Assembly: GCA_029254375.1 (NCBI GenBank)
Contig: JAQWXR010000049.1
Span: 1-34,906 of the forward strand
Source of the DNA: Schleiferiaceae bacterium
GTDB taxonomy: Bacteria; Bacteroidota; Bacteroidia; Flavobacteriales; Schleiferiaceae
Direction: 5' to 3'
DNA: 34,906 nucleotides
Below are positions 1 to 8,039 of the stretch, piece after piece (the first letter of the stretch is position 1; each line of letters starts with the position of its first letter). Under the pieces are notes generated by a model. The model was not told the DNA's origin. It worked only from the letters and a program-made list of their open reading frames with translations, and searched no databases. Both the position numbers and the translations under genes were made by a program.

Positions 1-31
1 TGAAAACCAAGAGGAACACTCGAAGTAAGCC

Positions 32-1369
32 ATGAACCTCAAACCCCGAGTGCAACGCATTGCCCTGGCGGGCGGGCTGTTCTTCATTTTGAGCACTGCC
101 CACCTTTTCACGCCGGGTCAATTCATGGACGGCGCGACGTATGCGGCGGTGTCGCGCAATCTGGCCATGGGGTTAGGGAGTGCTTGGGACCTTTTTTACA
201 CCCCGGGACTCTATCCTCATTTCGTAGAACACCCTCCCCTTCATTTTTGGCTCCAGTCCCTCTTTTTTCAAGGACTTGGGGACCAGTGGTGGGTGGAGGA
301 TGTCTATGGGCTCCTTATTTGGTTCTTGACGGCACTTGCAATTGACCGCCTTGGAAGGTGGTCCGGCCTCTCTCAGCGAGCGTTGCAATGGGCATTACTT
401 CTTTGGACATTTATCCCCGTCGTGACCTGGTCTTATGGAAACAACCTTTTAGAAACCACATTGAGTGCGTGCCTCGCCTGGGCTGCTGCAACTTCGGTAT
501 ATGGTATGCGGCGAAATCAATGGATTTACAGCTGGCTAGCTGGATGTTGGATTGCCGCAGGCTTCCTGGTCAAAGGACCTGTGGCTCTATTTCCTTGGGC
601 ACTACCTTTCTTTTGGCATATTACCGGCAATTGCCCTGACTCAAGCCTTAAACGGATCGTCAAAGACAGTAGCGGTATTATTTTAGGCAGCTTGATCCCT
701 TTAGGAGTTTTGTGGGCACTCCCTGCCTCTCATGACTATCTAAGTGCTTATTGGGACAAGCAGATTGTTCAATCACTCGAGTCTATACAAACGGTAGAAA
801 GCCGCTGGTTCCTGCCCGCTAATTTTGCCATGCAACTCCTCGTACCCACTCTGTTCGCCCTGGGCGTTCGAAAGTTTAGACCCATTTCGGAAGGTCGTCA
901 AGTCATTTCTCCAAGAACCTCCGCCTTCTTCCTTCTGGCACTGAGCGGGGTTATACCCATGATGATTTCACTCAAGCAGCGGGATTTTTATGCCACGCCG
1001 GCCTACGCCTTTGCGGCTTTGGCTTTGGCCTTCCTGCTCGATGGGCATAAGACGGCCGGTAAATCCATCCATCCGCGCATCCTCTGGCAATGGACCTTGG
1101 GCTTGTGGGCCATAGGATTTGCTCTCCGCACCTTACCCGAGGTCCATATGTCACGTGATTTCACGCTGAGACAATCAATCCACCAAGCGGCAAATACACA
1201 TCGTGGACAGACCGTCTTTGTGAACGACAGCCTCCTCAGTGATTGGAATTTAATCGGGCAATGTGCTCGAGTGGGCGAACTTTACTTGGCTTCGGAAGCA
1301 CTGGACAGCAGCTTTGCTGGCCCAATACTTGAGTTCAAAGAGGGTCGCGTATTTATTTTCGAAGACTAA
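32..1369 (+). CDS. GT39/ArnT-like membrane glycosyltransferase
   Basis: The 445-residue protein is mostly hydrophobic, with about nine to ten membrane segments, starting with one at residues 10-27. An acidic residue in the first extracytoplasmic loop (FMDGATYAAVSRNLA, about residues 31-45) followed by an HPPL motif near residue 68 is the usual layout of the PMT/ArnT (GT39) family. These enzymes move a sugar from a polyprenyl-phosphate donor to lipid or protein on the outer face of the inner membrane. Donor and acceptor cannot be told from sequence. The protein is shorter than typical ArnT (about 550 residues) because the C-terminal soluble part is small. It starts at ATG; the bases before it carry an in-frame TAA, so it is probably the last gene of a unit that begins left of the window. 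Confidence 0.75.
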   Translation: MNLKPRVQRIALAGGLFFILSTAHLFTPGQFMDGATYAAVSRNLAMGLGSAWDLFYTPGLYPHFVEHPPLHFWLQSLFFQGLGDQWWVEDVYGLLIWFLTALAIDRLGRWSGLSQRALQWALLLWTFIPVVTWSYGNNLLETTLSACLAWAAATSVYGMRRNQWIYSWLAGCWIAAGFLVKGPVALFPWALPFFWHITGNCPDSSLKRIVKDSSGIILGSLIPLGVLWALPASHDYLSAYWDKQIVQSLESIQTVESRWFLPANFAMQLLVPTLFALGVRKFRPISEGRQVISPRTSAFFLLALSGVIPMMISLKQRDFYATPAYAFAALALAFLLDGHKTAGKSIHPRILWQWTLGLWAIGFALRTLPEVHMSRDFTLRQSIHQAANTHRGQTVFVNDSLLSDWNLIGQCARVGELYLASEALDSSFAGPILEFKEGRVFIFED

Positions 1370-1433
1370 GGTTTCGAGGTGAGGCCATTGATACGTCCTC
1401 TCTGTGCTGATTTTATCCAAGCCTCTTCGAAAA
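1356..1433. repeat. 10-bp perfect inverted repeat between convergent genes
   Basis: TTTTCGAAGA at 1356-1365 is the exact reverse complement of TCTTCGAAAA at 1424-1433. The left arm covers the last codons of the glycosyltransferase and the right arm touches the stop codon of the SulP gene. The 58-nt spacer is long for an intrinsic terminator, so a bidirectional stop or mRNA 3' end structure is only a guess. Confidence 0.4.
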
Positions 1434-2969
1434 TTAAATCCGGTCTACCATCACTTTGTAGGTGGGATCCTCGTCCAAATTGACATCAATAATCTCAGAA
1501 GCATTGGCTAACAACACTTGGCAATCTGGACTGACGTGGCGAAGAATTAATTCCTTGCCCGCTTTTTGGTAGCGCTCTGTAAGTTTGTTCAATGCATCAA
1601 TGGCCGACATGTCCACAATTCGGCTCTCTGCAAAATCAAGGATGACGCGCTGCGGATCTCCTTCGACATCAAATTTCTCCTGAAACGCGGAGATGGATCC
1701 AAAAAATAGAGGCCCAAATAATTCATAATGCTTGGCGCCCGATTCGTCCAAGAACTTGCGGGCACGAATCCGTTTAGCATTATCCCATGCAAATACGAGC
1801 GCCGAAATAATCACTCCGACCAACACGGCCAGCGCCAAATTATGCAGTACGATCGTAATCACCGTAACAAGCACCATGACGAGCGTATCTGAAAACGGCA
1901 TTTTACGAAAGGTTCTCAAACTCGCCCACTCAAAGGTTCCAATGGCCACCATGATCATCACCCCAGTCAGAGCCGCCATGGGAAGCTTTTCGATCAGACT
2001 TGACCCAAATAGGATGAAACTAAGCAAGAGCATCGAGGCGGTAATTCCAGATAAACGGGCACGAGCCCCAGACGAAATATTGATGAGGCTTTGTCCAATC
2101 ATCGCACAGCCTCCCATCCCGGAGAAAAGACCGGATAAAATATTCGCTGTGCCTTGGGCCACTGCTTCCTTATTCCCTCGACCCCGGGTTTGCGTGATCT
2201 CATCGACAATATTGAGCGTGAGTAAGCTCTCAATCAAGCCCACCCCAGCAACGATTAGCGCATAGGGGAATACAATTTCGAGCGTATCCCATGCCCATGG
2301 AATGGCTGGAATATGGAAGGGTGGAAATCCTCCTTCAATGGATGCAATATCCCCTACCGTCTTCGTTTCCAAGCCCAATCCTAAGACTAAAGCAAATACA
2401 AGGAGTATCGCCAATAAAGAAGCCGGAACAGCTCGGGTCCATCGGGGAACGATGTAAATGATGGCCATCGTTAAGCCCACGAGTCCAAGGCCCAAATAAA
2501 GTGCAGAGCCGGACAACCACTGTCCTTGAGCATCTTTGAATTGGCCAAGCTGAGCCATAAAAATGACTACGGCTAGGCCATTGACAAACCCATAGATGAC
2601 CGGCTGAGGTACCAAGCGAATCAACTTCCCCAATCGCAATAGCCCGGCAGAAACCTGAATAATCCCAGCGAGGACCACTGCCGCAAAAACATATTCTACC
2701 CCATGGGATTTGGCCAATGTGACAATGACCACCGCAACGGCTCCCGTCGCACCAGAAATCATCCCCGGACGACCTCCAAGTACCGACGTAACCAATCCCA
2801 TCACAAAGGCCGCATAAAGGCCTGTCAAAGGGGAAAGGCCCGCCATCAAGGCAAAGGCCACCGCTTCAGGAACTAGCGCCAAGGCAACCGTGAGGCCTGA
2901 TAAAATTTCTTTGCGATAATCTATGCGTTGCTCAAAGTCAAAAAGCCGAAGGGAAGATTGAAAAGACAT
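1434..2969 (-). CDS. SulP family (SLC26-type) anion transporter with STAS domain
   Basis: This 511-residue inner-membrane protein has the SulP layout: an N-terminal transmembrane core of roughly 10-14 segments (about residues 20-395) and a cytoplasmic STAS domain (about 410-505). The first segments contain ALALVPEAVAFALMAGLSPLTGLYA, split here by family convention at the conserved PEA/AGL motifs, and a GATGAVAVV stretch that corresponds to the substrate-binding core. SulP proteins carry sulfate, bicarbonate, chloride or dicarboxylates, often with sodium or proton coupling; the substrate cannot be assigned here. The length is close to the bacterial family norm. The gene lies downstream of tRNA-Ser on the same strand but a terminator separates them. 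No carbonic anhydrase or sulfate assimilation gene is adjacent. Confidence 0.9.
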   Translation of the reverse strand: MSFQSSLRLFDFEQRIDYRKEILSGLTVALALVPEAVAFALMAGLSPLTGLYAAFVMGLVTSVLGGRPGMISGATGAVAVVIVTLAKSHGVEYVFAAVVLAGIIQVSAGLLRLGKLIRLVPQPVIYGFVNGLAVVIFMAQLGQFKDAQGQWLSGSALYLGLGLVGLTMAIIYIVPRWTRAVPASLLAILLVFALVLGLGLETKTVGDIASIEGGFPPFHIPAIPWAWDTLEIVFPYALIVAGVGLIESLLTLNIVDEITQTRGRGNKEAVAQGTANILSGLFSGMGGCAMIGQSLINISSGARARLSGITASMLLLSFILFGSSLIEKLPMAALTGVMIMVAIGTFEWASLRTFRKMPFSDTLVMVLVTVITIVLHNLALAVLVGVIISALVFAWDNAKRIRARKFLDESGAKHYELFGPLFFGSISAFQEKFDVEGDPQRVILDFAESRIVDMSAIDALNKLTERYQKAGKELILRHVSPDCQVLLANASEIIDVNLDEDPTYKVMVDRI

Positions 2970-3044
2970 ACGATTGGACGGGGTGGTTCTTTGAAATTAT
3001 ATGGTCACTCTATGAGACGTTCGTCGCACTTGTTTAAATGCATG

Positions 3045-3072
3045 AAAAAACCCGCTCAGCTTCCTGAGCGGG
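3045..3072 (-). terminator. Intrinsic terminator after tRNA-Ser
   Basis: On the minus strand a 9-bp perfect stem (CCCGCTCAG at 3064-3072 against CTGAGCGGG at 3051-3059, with a 4-nt loop) is followed by six T residues (3050-3045). It lies 12 bases past the encoded CCA end of the tRNA and before the SulP gene, so the tRNA is probably its own transcription unit. Confidence 0.85.
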
Positions 3073-3084
3073 TTCTCGTTGTTC

Positions 3085-3172
3085 TGGCGGAAGAAGAGGG
3101 ATTCGAACCCCCGGACCTGTTACGGTCAACGGTTTTCAAGACCGCCGCGATCGACCACTCTGCCATTCTTCC
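3085..3172 (-). tRNA. tRNA-Ser(UGA)
   Basis: The minus strand reads GGAAGAA (acceptor 5' strand, 3172-3166), a TGGCAGAGTGGTCGA D-arm, an anticodon stem GCGGT with loop CTTGAAA (anticodon UGA), the long variable arm typical of class II tRNAs, a T-arm with GGTTCGAATCC, and TTCTTCC as acceptor 3' strand. The discriminator base is G (3088) as expected for serine, and CCA is encoded at 3087-3085. The total is 88 nt. It reads UCA and probably other UCN codons. Confidence 0.96.
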
Positions 3173-3176
3173 GCGG

Positions 3177-3184
3177 CAAAAGTA
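3177..3184 (-). promoter_or_regulatory. Bacteroidota -7 element for tRNA-Ser
   Basis: The minus strand reads TACTTTTG, an exact match to TAnnTTTG, ending 4 nt before the mature 5' end of the tRNA. No clear -33 TTTG element is visible. Confidence 0.7.
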
Positions 3185-3186
3185 CG

Positions 3187-3194
3187 TAACTTCG
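3187..3194 (+). promoter_or_regulatory. Probable -7 element for the GWxTD gene
   Basis: TAACTTCG differs from TAnnTTTG at one base and ends 5 nt before the ATG at 3200. It lies 2 bp from the oppositely directed -7 element of tRNA-Ser, so the two promoters almost certainly compete. Confidence 0.5.
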
Positions 3195-3199
3195 CCCTT

Positions 3200-4633
3200 A
3201 TGCGCAGAATGCTTTTGCTTGGATTTTTCACTTGCTCTCATATCCTCTTGGGCCAAGGGCTTCGAATGGCCGTCGACGTGCATCCATACTGGGCTGCAAA
3301 GCCTGGTCATTTTTTGGAACTCACCTATAGTATTGAACCCAGTAGTCTCTATGCCGCCTGGGTAGACAGCACTGACCCTGTGGTCACTGTGGTCGCCCTT
3401 TTACAAAATCAAAAAGAGGTCATTTCATTCGACAAAGTAAGCATTGACTGTCCTGCGCAAGACCTCAAAGCCAACATTCTATATCCGATCGTCCAAAATG
3501 CCTTTTTAGCTGCGGATACAGGAAATCTCCATCTGACCATTTACTATGGCCTTGGGGATGCCTTGACTGATACCCTCCATGGCCAGTTTTATATCGCCCC
3601 GCAAAAAGGAAGTGCCATAGCCCCTTTGGCATGGAAAGAAGTGCAAGGCAAGACCTTGGCTCCGAGGGCGCAATTTGGGCAGGCCGTATATGCCAATGAT
3701 AGCGATCGGGTCAATTTCTACACGCAAGCCTACCAATTACCAAAAAGCAAAAAGTGCTTCTTTACCTATGAAATTTATTCATTGGACAGCGATCGTCCGA
3801 TGCCTGGCTATGGAGGGGTATTAAGGCTTCAAGGAGGTGATGAGCCTGTAGTTCCTATTCAGGGCGGTCTCTGGGTAACTGACTTACCCACGGGCCAGTA
3901 TGAACTGCGTTGCACCTTGAACATCCAGGACATGGAGCCTCGGTTTTATCCCAAAGAGCAGCTGCGATTTTATCGAGTAAATCCAAGTGAAACGGCCCGA
4001 TGGAATGACGAAAGCCCCATAGATCCCCGGTGGATGGGGCAACTCGGGCAAGGCGATTCCCTCCGGTATTGGATCAATGGGCTCTATCCCATCGCATCAG
4101 TCGCTGAGCGCCAGCAGATTGAGCGTATGAGTCCTAATGTGAGCGACACTTTAATATGGCGTTTTGCGCAACGCTTCTGGGAGAGTCGACATCCCGGCGA
4201 CGCCCTCAACCAATTCATTTTGTACAAAAATCTATTGGGCAAAATAGCCAGTGAATACAGTAGCCGAGCGGTCCCAGGTTATGCCACGGATCGAGGGCGA
4301 ATTTTTCTGCAATACGGCCCGCCGACCTTGACCGAAAAACGTCCCTTCGAAACGGATGGCTACCCCTATGAGATTTGGCAATACAACACCCTAGATGTCC
4401 CGAATTCCCCCTATCAGATTAACAAGATTTTCATTTTTGTCAATTATGCGGTCGCTGGGCGCAATTACGAGTTGCTCCATTCGAATGCCATCGGTGAGAT
4501 TTACAATAGTCGCTGGAAAATTGCCATACAGAAACGCTCCTACAATACGGAAGATATTGACGACACGGGCCAAACTGGCTTTGACAAATTTGGCAGCCGT
4601 ATCTATAACAATATTATTCCTGGAGGAGGGTGA
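3200..4633 (+). CDS. GWxTD domain-containing exported protein
   Basis: The 477-residue protein begins with a short signal peptide (hydrophobic residues 4-19, ending LLGQG). The C-terminal third matches the GWxTD domain found in Bacteroidota: FWESRHP near residue 330, then PGYATDRGRIFLQYGPP, where GYATD takes the place of GWxTD, then a YEIWQY motif. The middle part looks like beta-rich repeats. The molecular function of the family is unknown. It starts at ATG 3200, 5 nt after a -7-like element, so the mRNA may be leaderless. Its TGA stop overlaps the GTG start of the next gene (GTGA), which suggests that the two are translated together. The link to a glycosyltransferase may mean an envelope role, but that is inference. 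Confidence 0.85.
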   Translation: MRRMLLLGFFTCSHILLGQGLRMAVDVHPYWAAKPGHFLELTYSIEPSSLYAAWVDSTDPVVTVVALLQNQKEVISFDKVSIDCPAQDLKANILYPIVQNAFLAADTGNLHLTIYYGLGDALTDTLHGQFYIAPQKGSAIAPLAWKEVQGKTLAPRAQFGQAVYANDSDRVNFYTQAYQLPKSKKCFFTYEIYSLDSDRPMPGYGGVLRLQGGDEPVVPIQGGLWVTDLPTGQYELRCTLNIQDMEPRFYPKEQLRFYRVNPSETARWNDESPIDPRWMGQLGQGDSLRYWINGLYPIASVAERQQIERMSPNVSDTLIWRFAQRFWESRHPGDALNQFILYKNLLGKIASEYSSRAVPGYATDRGRIFLQYGPPTLTEKRPFETDGYPYEIWQYNTLDVPNSPYQINKIFIFVNYAVAGRNYELLHSNAIGEIYNSRWKIAIQKRSYNTEDIDDTGQTGFDKFGSRIYNNIIPGGG

Positions 4634-5649
4634 AAACAGCCGTTGTAATTCTAAACTGGAATGGACGTCATTGGCTCGAGAAGTTCCTCCCCATCGTGAT
4701 TGAACGCAGCCCAAATTCCTTGGTGGTGGTGGCTGACAATGGAAGTACCGATGATTCTAAAGAATGGACCGCTACACACTGTCCCCAAGCATATTGGCTA
4801 TCCATTGACCAAAACCTTGGCTACGCTGGGGGCTACAACCATGCCTTGCTCGCCCTAAAGGAGGGCTTCGCCACACTGCGTTACGCGGTACTCATGAACT
4901 CAGATATTGAACCACTGGACGGCTGGCTTGCCCCGCTAGAGGACTTCATGGAATCTCAGCCTAAAGCGGGCGCCATCCAGCCAAAGCTATTAAGCTACGC
5001 CGACCCAGGTCGATTTGAATATGCCGGCGCCATGGGAGGCGGCATGGATCATTGGGGCTATCCTTTTGCTCGAGGGCGCGTTTTTGACCATTGCGAAGTG
5101 GACGAGGGGCAATACGACGATCCCGCCTTTCCTGAAGTGTTCTGGGCATCTGGGGCATGTCTCATGGTCCGATTGGAAGCCTTTTATGCCGCAGGGCAGC
5201 TAGACCCCCTACTCTTTGCTCACATGGAGGAAATCGATCTCTGTTGGAGGATGTGGCGAACGGGATTCACCGTGCACGCCGCTGCCCCATCCCGTGTTCT
5301 TCATGTTGGAGGTGGAACCCTTGGGGCGCTCAGCCCTCAAAAAACATATTTGAACTTTCGCAACAGCCTCTTGGTGGTAGTTAAAAATTTGCCTACCCTC
5401 ACTGCCATGCGGATTGTGGCTGCGCGGCTCTTTTTAGATGGCCTAGCAGGCCTCGTTTTCTTATTCCGAGGCCAAGGAAAGCACTGTTTGGCGATTATTC
5501 GAGCCCATGGATCCTTTTACCGTCTCTTCGCGCACTTTGCGCTACAACGAGGCCCCGGAGCCAAGGCATGGCCTAATGCCGGCCATGTCAATCGTTCCAT
5601 CGTCTGGGCCTACCATGTTCAAAAAAAGCATCAGATCCCCTTCTCTTGA
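4630..5649 (+). CDS. GT2 family glycosyltransferase (rhamnosyltransferase-like)
   Basis: The 339-residue protein opens with KTAVVILNWNG, the typical first strand of inverting GT-A glycosyltransferases, followed by ADNGSTDDS (residues 35-43) that binds the nucleotide sugar, and a metal-binding NSD motif near residues 90-92. The later ASGACLMVR and EEIDLCWRMWRTG motifs are those of the WbbL-like subgroup, which extends surface polysaccharides. The GTG start overlaps the stop of the upstream GWxTD gene and is needed to keep the first beta strand. The C-terminal region (about 270-300) is hydrophobic and may touch the membrane. The 3' end overlaps the convergent xerD gene by 19 bases. Confidence 0.88.
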   Translation: MKTAVVILNWNGRHWLEKFLPIVIERSPNSLVVVADNGSTDDSKEWTATHCPQAYWLSIDQNLGYAGGYNHALLALKEGFATLRYAVLMNSDIEPLDGWLAPLEDFMESQPKAGAIQPKLLSYADPGRFEYAGAMGGGMDHWGYPFARGRVFDHCEVDEGQYDDPAFPEVFWASGACLMVRLEAFYAAGQLDPLLFAHMEEIDLCWRMWRTGFTVHAAAPSRVLHVGGGTLGALSPQKTYLNFRNSLLVVVKNLPTLTAMRIVAARLFLDGLAGLVFLFRGQGKHCLAIIRAHGSFYRLFAHFALQRGPGAKAWPNAGHVNRSIVWAYHVQKKHQIPFS

Positions 5650-6542
5650 GATTTTCGCGGGTGAAACTTCAACACCGCATCCCTTAAGTGCTGCTGCTCA
5701 AGGTGGGTGTACATCTCCGTGGTGGTGATGCTTTCGTGTCCCAGTAGTACTTGAATCACTCGGATGTCCGCACCGTGTTGAATTAAATGCGTCGCAAACG
5801 TGTGACGCAGGGTGTGTGGACCAATTTTTTTTTGGATTCCTGCCTGCACGGCAAGGGCTTGTAAGCGTTTAAATACCCAGACACGACTGATCGCTTTACC
5901 ACGCTGATTCAAAAATATGTGGGTCTCAAACCCTTTTGACGGCTCAAGGTGCACTCGAACCTCCTGAATGTATCGGAACAGAGCATCCAAAGCCGAAGGG
6001 TAGATCGGAACAATGCGTTCCTTGTTTCCCTTACCCACGACGCGAATCAAACCATCCTCCCTAAAAACATCCCCAGTTTTGAGGAAAACCAACTCCGAAA
6101 CTCTCAGACCACAGGCGTAGAGAACTTCAATCATGGCCACATCGCGCTCTCCGGAGGCTTGGCTTCGGTCTACCGCTGCTAGCAATGCATCCACCTCGGG
6201 AATGCTCAGATAAACGGGAAGCTTCTTTCCCAACTGAGGCGCTTCAATACCATCCATGGGGCTTTTATTCAGTATTTCTTCCTCGAGCATGAACGCATAG
6301 AAGGTCCGCAAACTACTGCGCATCCTTGCTTGACTCCGAGCGGTCTTTCCCTTCGTTGCTTGCATTCTTAGAAAGGTCCTCAAGGCCTCTGTTTCTAATT
6401 GCTGAGGACGCACATCGCTTTCCAATGACCATGAAGCCAATTGTTTGAGGTCATTCTGGTAGGCTTTCAAGGTATTGGCACTCAGACCACGCTCCAATCG
6501 GAGGTAGTTCATGAATTGCTGCATCGCCAAATCCCAGTTCAT
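5631..6542 (-). CDS. xerD: Tyrosine recombinase XerD
   Basis: The 303-residue protein has an N-terminal SAM-like core-binding domain (residues 1-90, FMNYLRLERGLSANTLKAY) and a C-terminal catalytic domain with the expected tetrad: Arg in YACGLRVSEL, His-x-x-Arg in HTLRHTFATHL, His in LLGHESITTTEMY and the nucleophilic Tyr in MYTHLE. With XerC, XerD resolves chromosome dimers at dif during division. I chose the ATG at 6542 (MNWDLAM), which matches where the family usually begins; a TTG 15 bases upstream is less likely. Nothing suggests a mobile-element integrase: no flanking direct repeats or cargo genes are visible. It ends the minus-strand unit that contains aroQ. Confidence 0.92.
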   Translation of the reverse strand: MNWDLAMQQFMNYLRLERGLSANTLKAYQNDLKQLASWSLESDVRPQQLETEALRTFLRMQATKGKTARSQARMRSSLRTFYAFMLEEEILNKSPMDGIEAPQLGKKLPVYLSIPEVDALLAAVDRSQASGERDVAMIEVLYACGLRVSELVFLKTGDVFREDGLIRVVGKGNKERIVPIYPSALDALFRYIQEVRVHLEPSKGFETHIFLNQRGKAISRVWVFKRLQALAVQAGIQKKIGPHTLRHTFATHLIQHGADIRVIQVLLGHESITTTEMYTHLEQQHLRDAVLKFHPRKSQEKGI

Positions 6543-6591
6543 TCGTGGAAAGTACAATGGATTGGCCAGGCTATGGCTTTTTGATTCGGAC

Positions 6592-7032
6592 TTAGTGAGA
6601 TGCGCGAAGGATCAGAGCCTCCATTGCGAAACGATACCCCAGCCAGCCGAGGCCACTCAGGCTTCCTTGAGTGTAGGGAGCGAGGAGGGAAACACGTCGA
6701 AAAGCTTCCCTCGCATAGGTATGACTTAGGTGCACTTCCATCACGGGGGCTGTGAGTCCTGCTACAGCATCGCGTATCGGAAGGGATTGATGGGTCCATG
6801 CGCCGGGATTTAGGACAAATCCTACCCCATGGCCATCTACTTCTTGCATAAATCGAACAAGAACATCTTCGTCATTGAATTGGAGCGCCTCTATGCTATT
6901 CCCCGGCCAAGACTTTTCGAGCCAAGCCTCCCAGATAGGAAGCTGATCACTCAAAGTTTGAGCCCCATAAATTTCAGGTTGCCGCTGACCGAGTTGATCC
7001 AGGTTGATTCCGTGAAGTACGTAGAGTTTCAT
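6592..7032 (-). CDS. aroQ: Type II 3-dehydroquinate dehydratase
   Basis: This 146-residue protein catalyses the third step of the shikimate pathway (3-dehydroquinate to 3-dehydroshikimate). The N-terminal signature reads HGINLDQLGQRQPEIYG, with the key Asn, Arg and Tyr retained but the usual GPN replaced by GIN. NPGAWTHQS carries the catalytic histidine loop, and MEVHLSHTYAREAFRR matches the EVHxSNxxxRExFR motif with Asn changed to His. The usual QSNHEG loop is QFNDED. It is therefore a divergent but probably active member of normal length. It feeds chorismate production and so the men operon farther along the window. Confidence 0.88.
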   Translation of the reverse strand: MKLYVLHGINLDQLGQRQPEIYGAQTLSDQLPIWEAWLEKSWPGNSIEALQFNDEDVLVRFMQEVDGHGVGFVLNPGAWTHQSLPIRDAVAGLTAPVMEVHLSHTYAREAFRRVSLLAPYTQGSLSGLGWLGYRFAMEALILRASH

Positions 7033-7055
7033 TTCTTAAAGGTAATTCAAGACGA

Positions 7056-8033
7056 TTAGCCTCGTTTAGTGTGTGAGCCTCCTCCCATGACGGCCTCTAG
7101 AAACCCAATAGCATAGGCGCTCATCATAACCACGGTGCTAGCCACGGACAGGATGCCAATTCGAGCCGACCGATACTGCACGCCTGCGAGTATGCAGGGC
7201 ACCAAGAAGTAGCCGATGAATACTACGAGAAGAGGCACAGCGGCCACAGCGGCCAAGAGAATAGAAAAAAGCGTTCCAAGTGTCAGCAGTAGCGGGAACA
7301 AATGGGTCACCTTTAGCTGGCCAGGATGGCGTTGAGCGAGCGCCCAACGGGCTCCTCCAAAACGCCGTACCTGTTTAAAAAACTGAGGCAGCGTGCTGCG
7401 GCGCTTATGCCACACAAGCGCCTTCGGAATTAAGCCCACCTGGTAGCCCGCACGCTTTGTCCGGATACTTAGATCCACATCCTCCCCTGTTTTGAAGTGA
7501 ACATCATAGCCTCCCACGGCCTCAAATACGGAGCGTTTCATCCCCATATTAAAACCACGGGGGTAGTATGCGGCCGTGCGCTTGGCCCCACCCCGTATGC
7601 CGCCCGTGGTCCAAAAACTGGTCATACTGAAGCTTATGGCCTTTTGCAGAGGGCTAAAGTTCTCCGGTGCGGCATCAGGACCTCCAAAGGCATCCCAATT
7701 ATGCTGAGCCAAACCAGCCTCTACCCGCTCGAGATAGTCTGCGGGTAATAAACAGTCCGAGTCCAAAAAAATCAAATATTCCCCTTGAGCATGGTGAGCG
7801 GCCAAATTACGGGCTTCCGAGACGGGCAGATAGTCTTCATGATGAAAGACCACCGGCAGGCCAGCAGCAGCACCCGCTGCTTCCACAACGGATCGAAGCC
7901 CATCGTTGGGGCTGCCATCGGAAAGAATCAACTCAAATCCTTCGCGCGGATAATTCAGTTGAGCAATCGAATGAATGAACTCTCGCACCTCTTCCGGACG
8001 ATCAAACGTGGGAGAAATTATACTGAATTTCAA
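7056..8033 (-). CDS. GT2 family glycosyltransferase with C-terminal membrane segments
   Basis: The 325-residue protein starts KFSIISPTFDRP, has the DGSPND nucleotide-binding loop near residue 40 and LDSDCLLP (DxD-type metal site) near residue 95, and a GGAKRTAAYYPRGFNMGMKRS acceptor region split at the GFNMG motif, then EDVDLSIR. Residues 245-315 form about two to three membrane segments. It therefore works at the inner membrane on a lipid-linked or polysaccharide acceptor, which is not identifiable. The start codon is TTG, as no ATG, GTG or other usual start precedes the first beta strand. It follows the next glycosyltransferase by 6 nt, so the two are co-transcribed. Confidence 0.85.
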   Translation of the reverse strand: MKFSIISPTFDRPEEVREFIHSIAQLNYPREGFELILSDGSPNDGLRSVVEAAGAAAGLPVVFHHEDYLPVSEARNLAAHHAQGEYLIFLDSDCLLPADYLERVEAGLAQHNWDAFGGPDAAPENFSPLQKAISFSMTSFWTTGGIRGGAKRTAAYYPRGFNMGMKRSVFEAVGGYDVHFKTGEDVDLSIRTKRAGYQVGLIPKALVWHKRRSTLPQFFKQVRRFGGARWALAQRHPGQLKVTHLFPLLLTLGTLFSILLAAVAAVPLLVVFIGYFLVPCILAGVQYRSARIGILSVASTVVMMSAYAIGFLEAVMGGGSHTKRG

Positions 8034-8039
8034 AAGGCT

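Noticed and set aside
1732-2265. Open frame of 177 codons on the plus strand opposite the SulP gene
   Set aside because: Low-complexity Ser/Thr/Ile-rich translation, fully inside a clear transporter gene.
3088-3174. Alternative tRNA-Ser acceptor stem GCGGAAG/CTTCCGC
   Set aside because: It would leave a wrong discriminator and no CCA; the GGAAGAA/TTCTTCC stem gives discriminator G and an encoded CCA.
5631-6542. Tyrosine recombinase as a mobile-element integrase next to tRNA-Ser
   Set aside because: It matches XerD along its full length, lies 2.5 kb from the tRNA, and no attachment-site repeat or cargo genes are visible.
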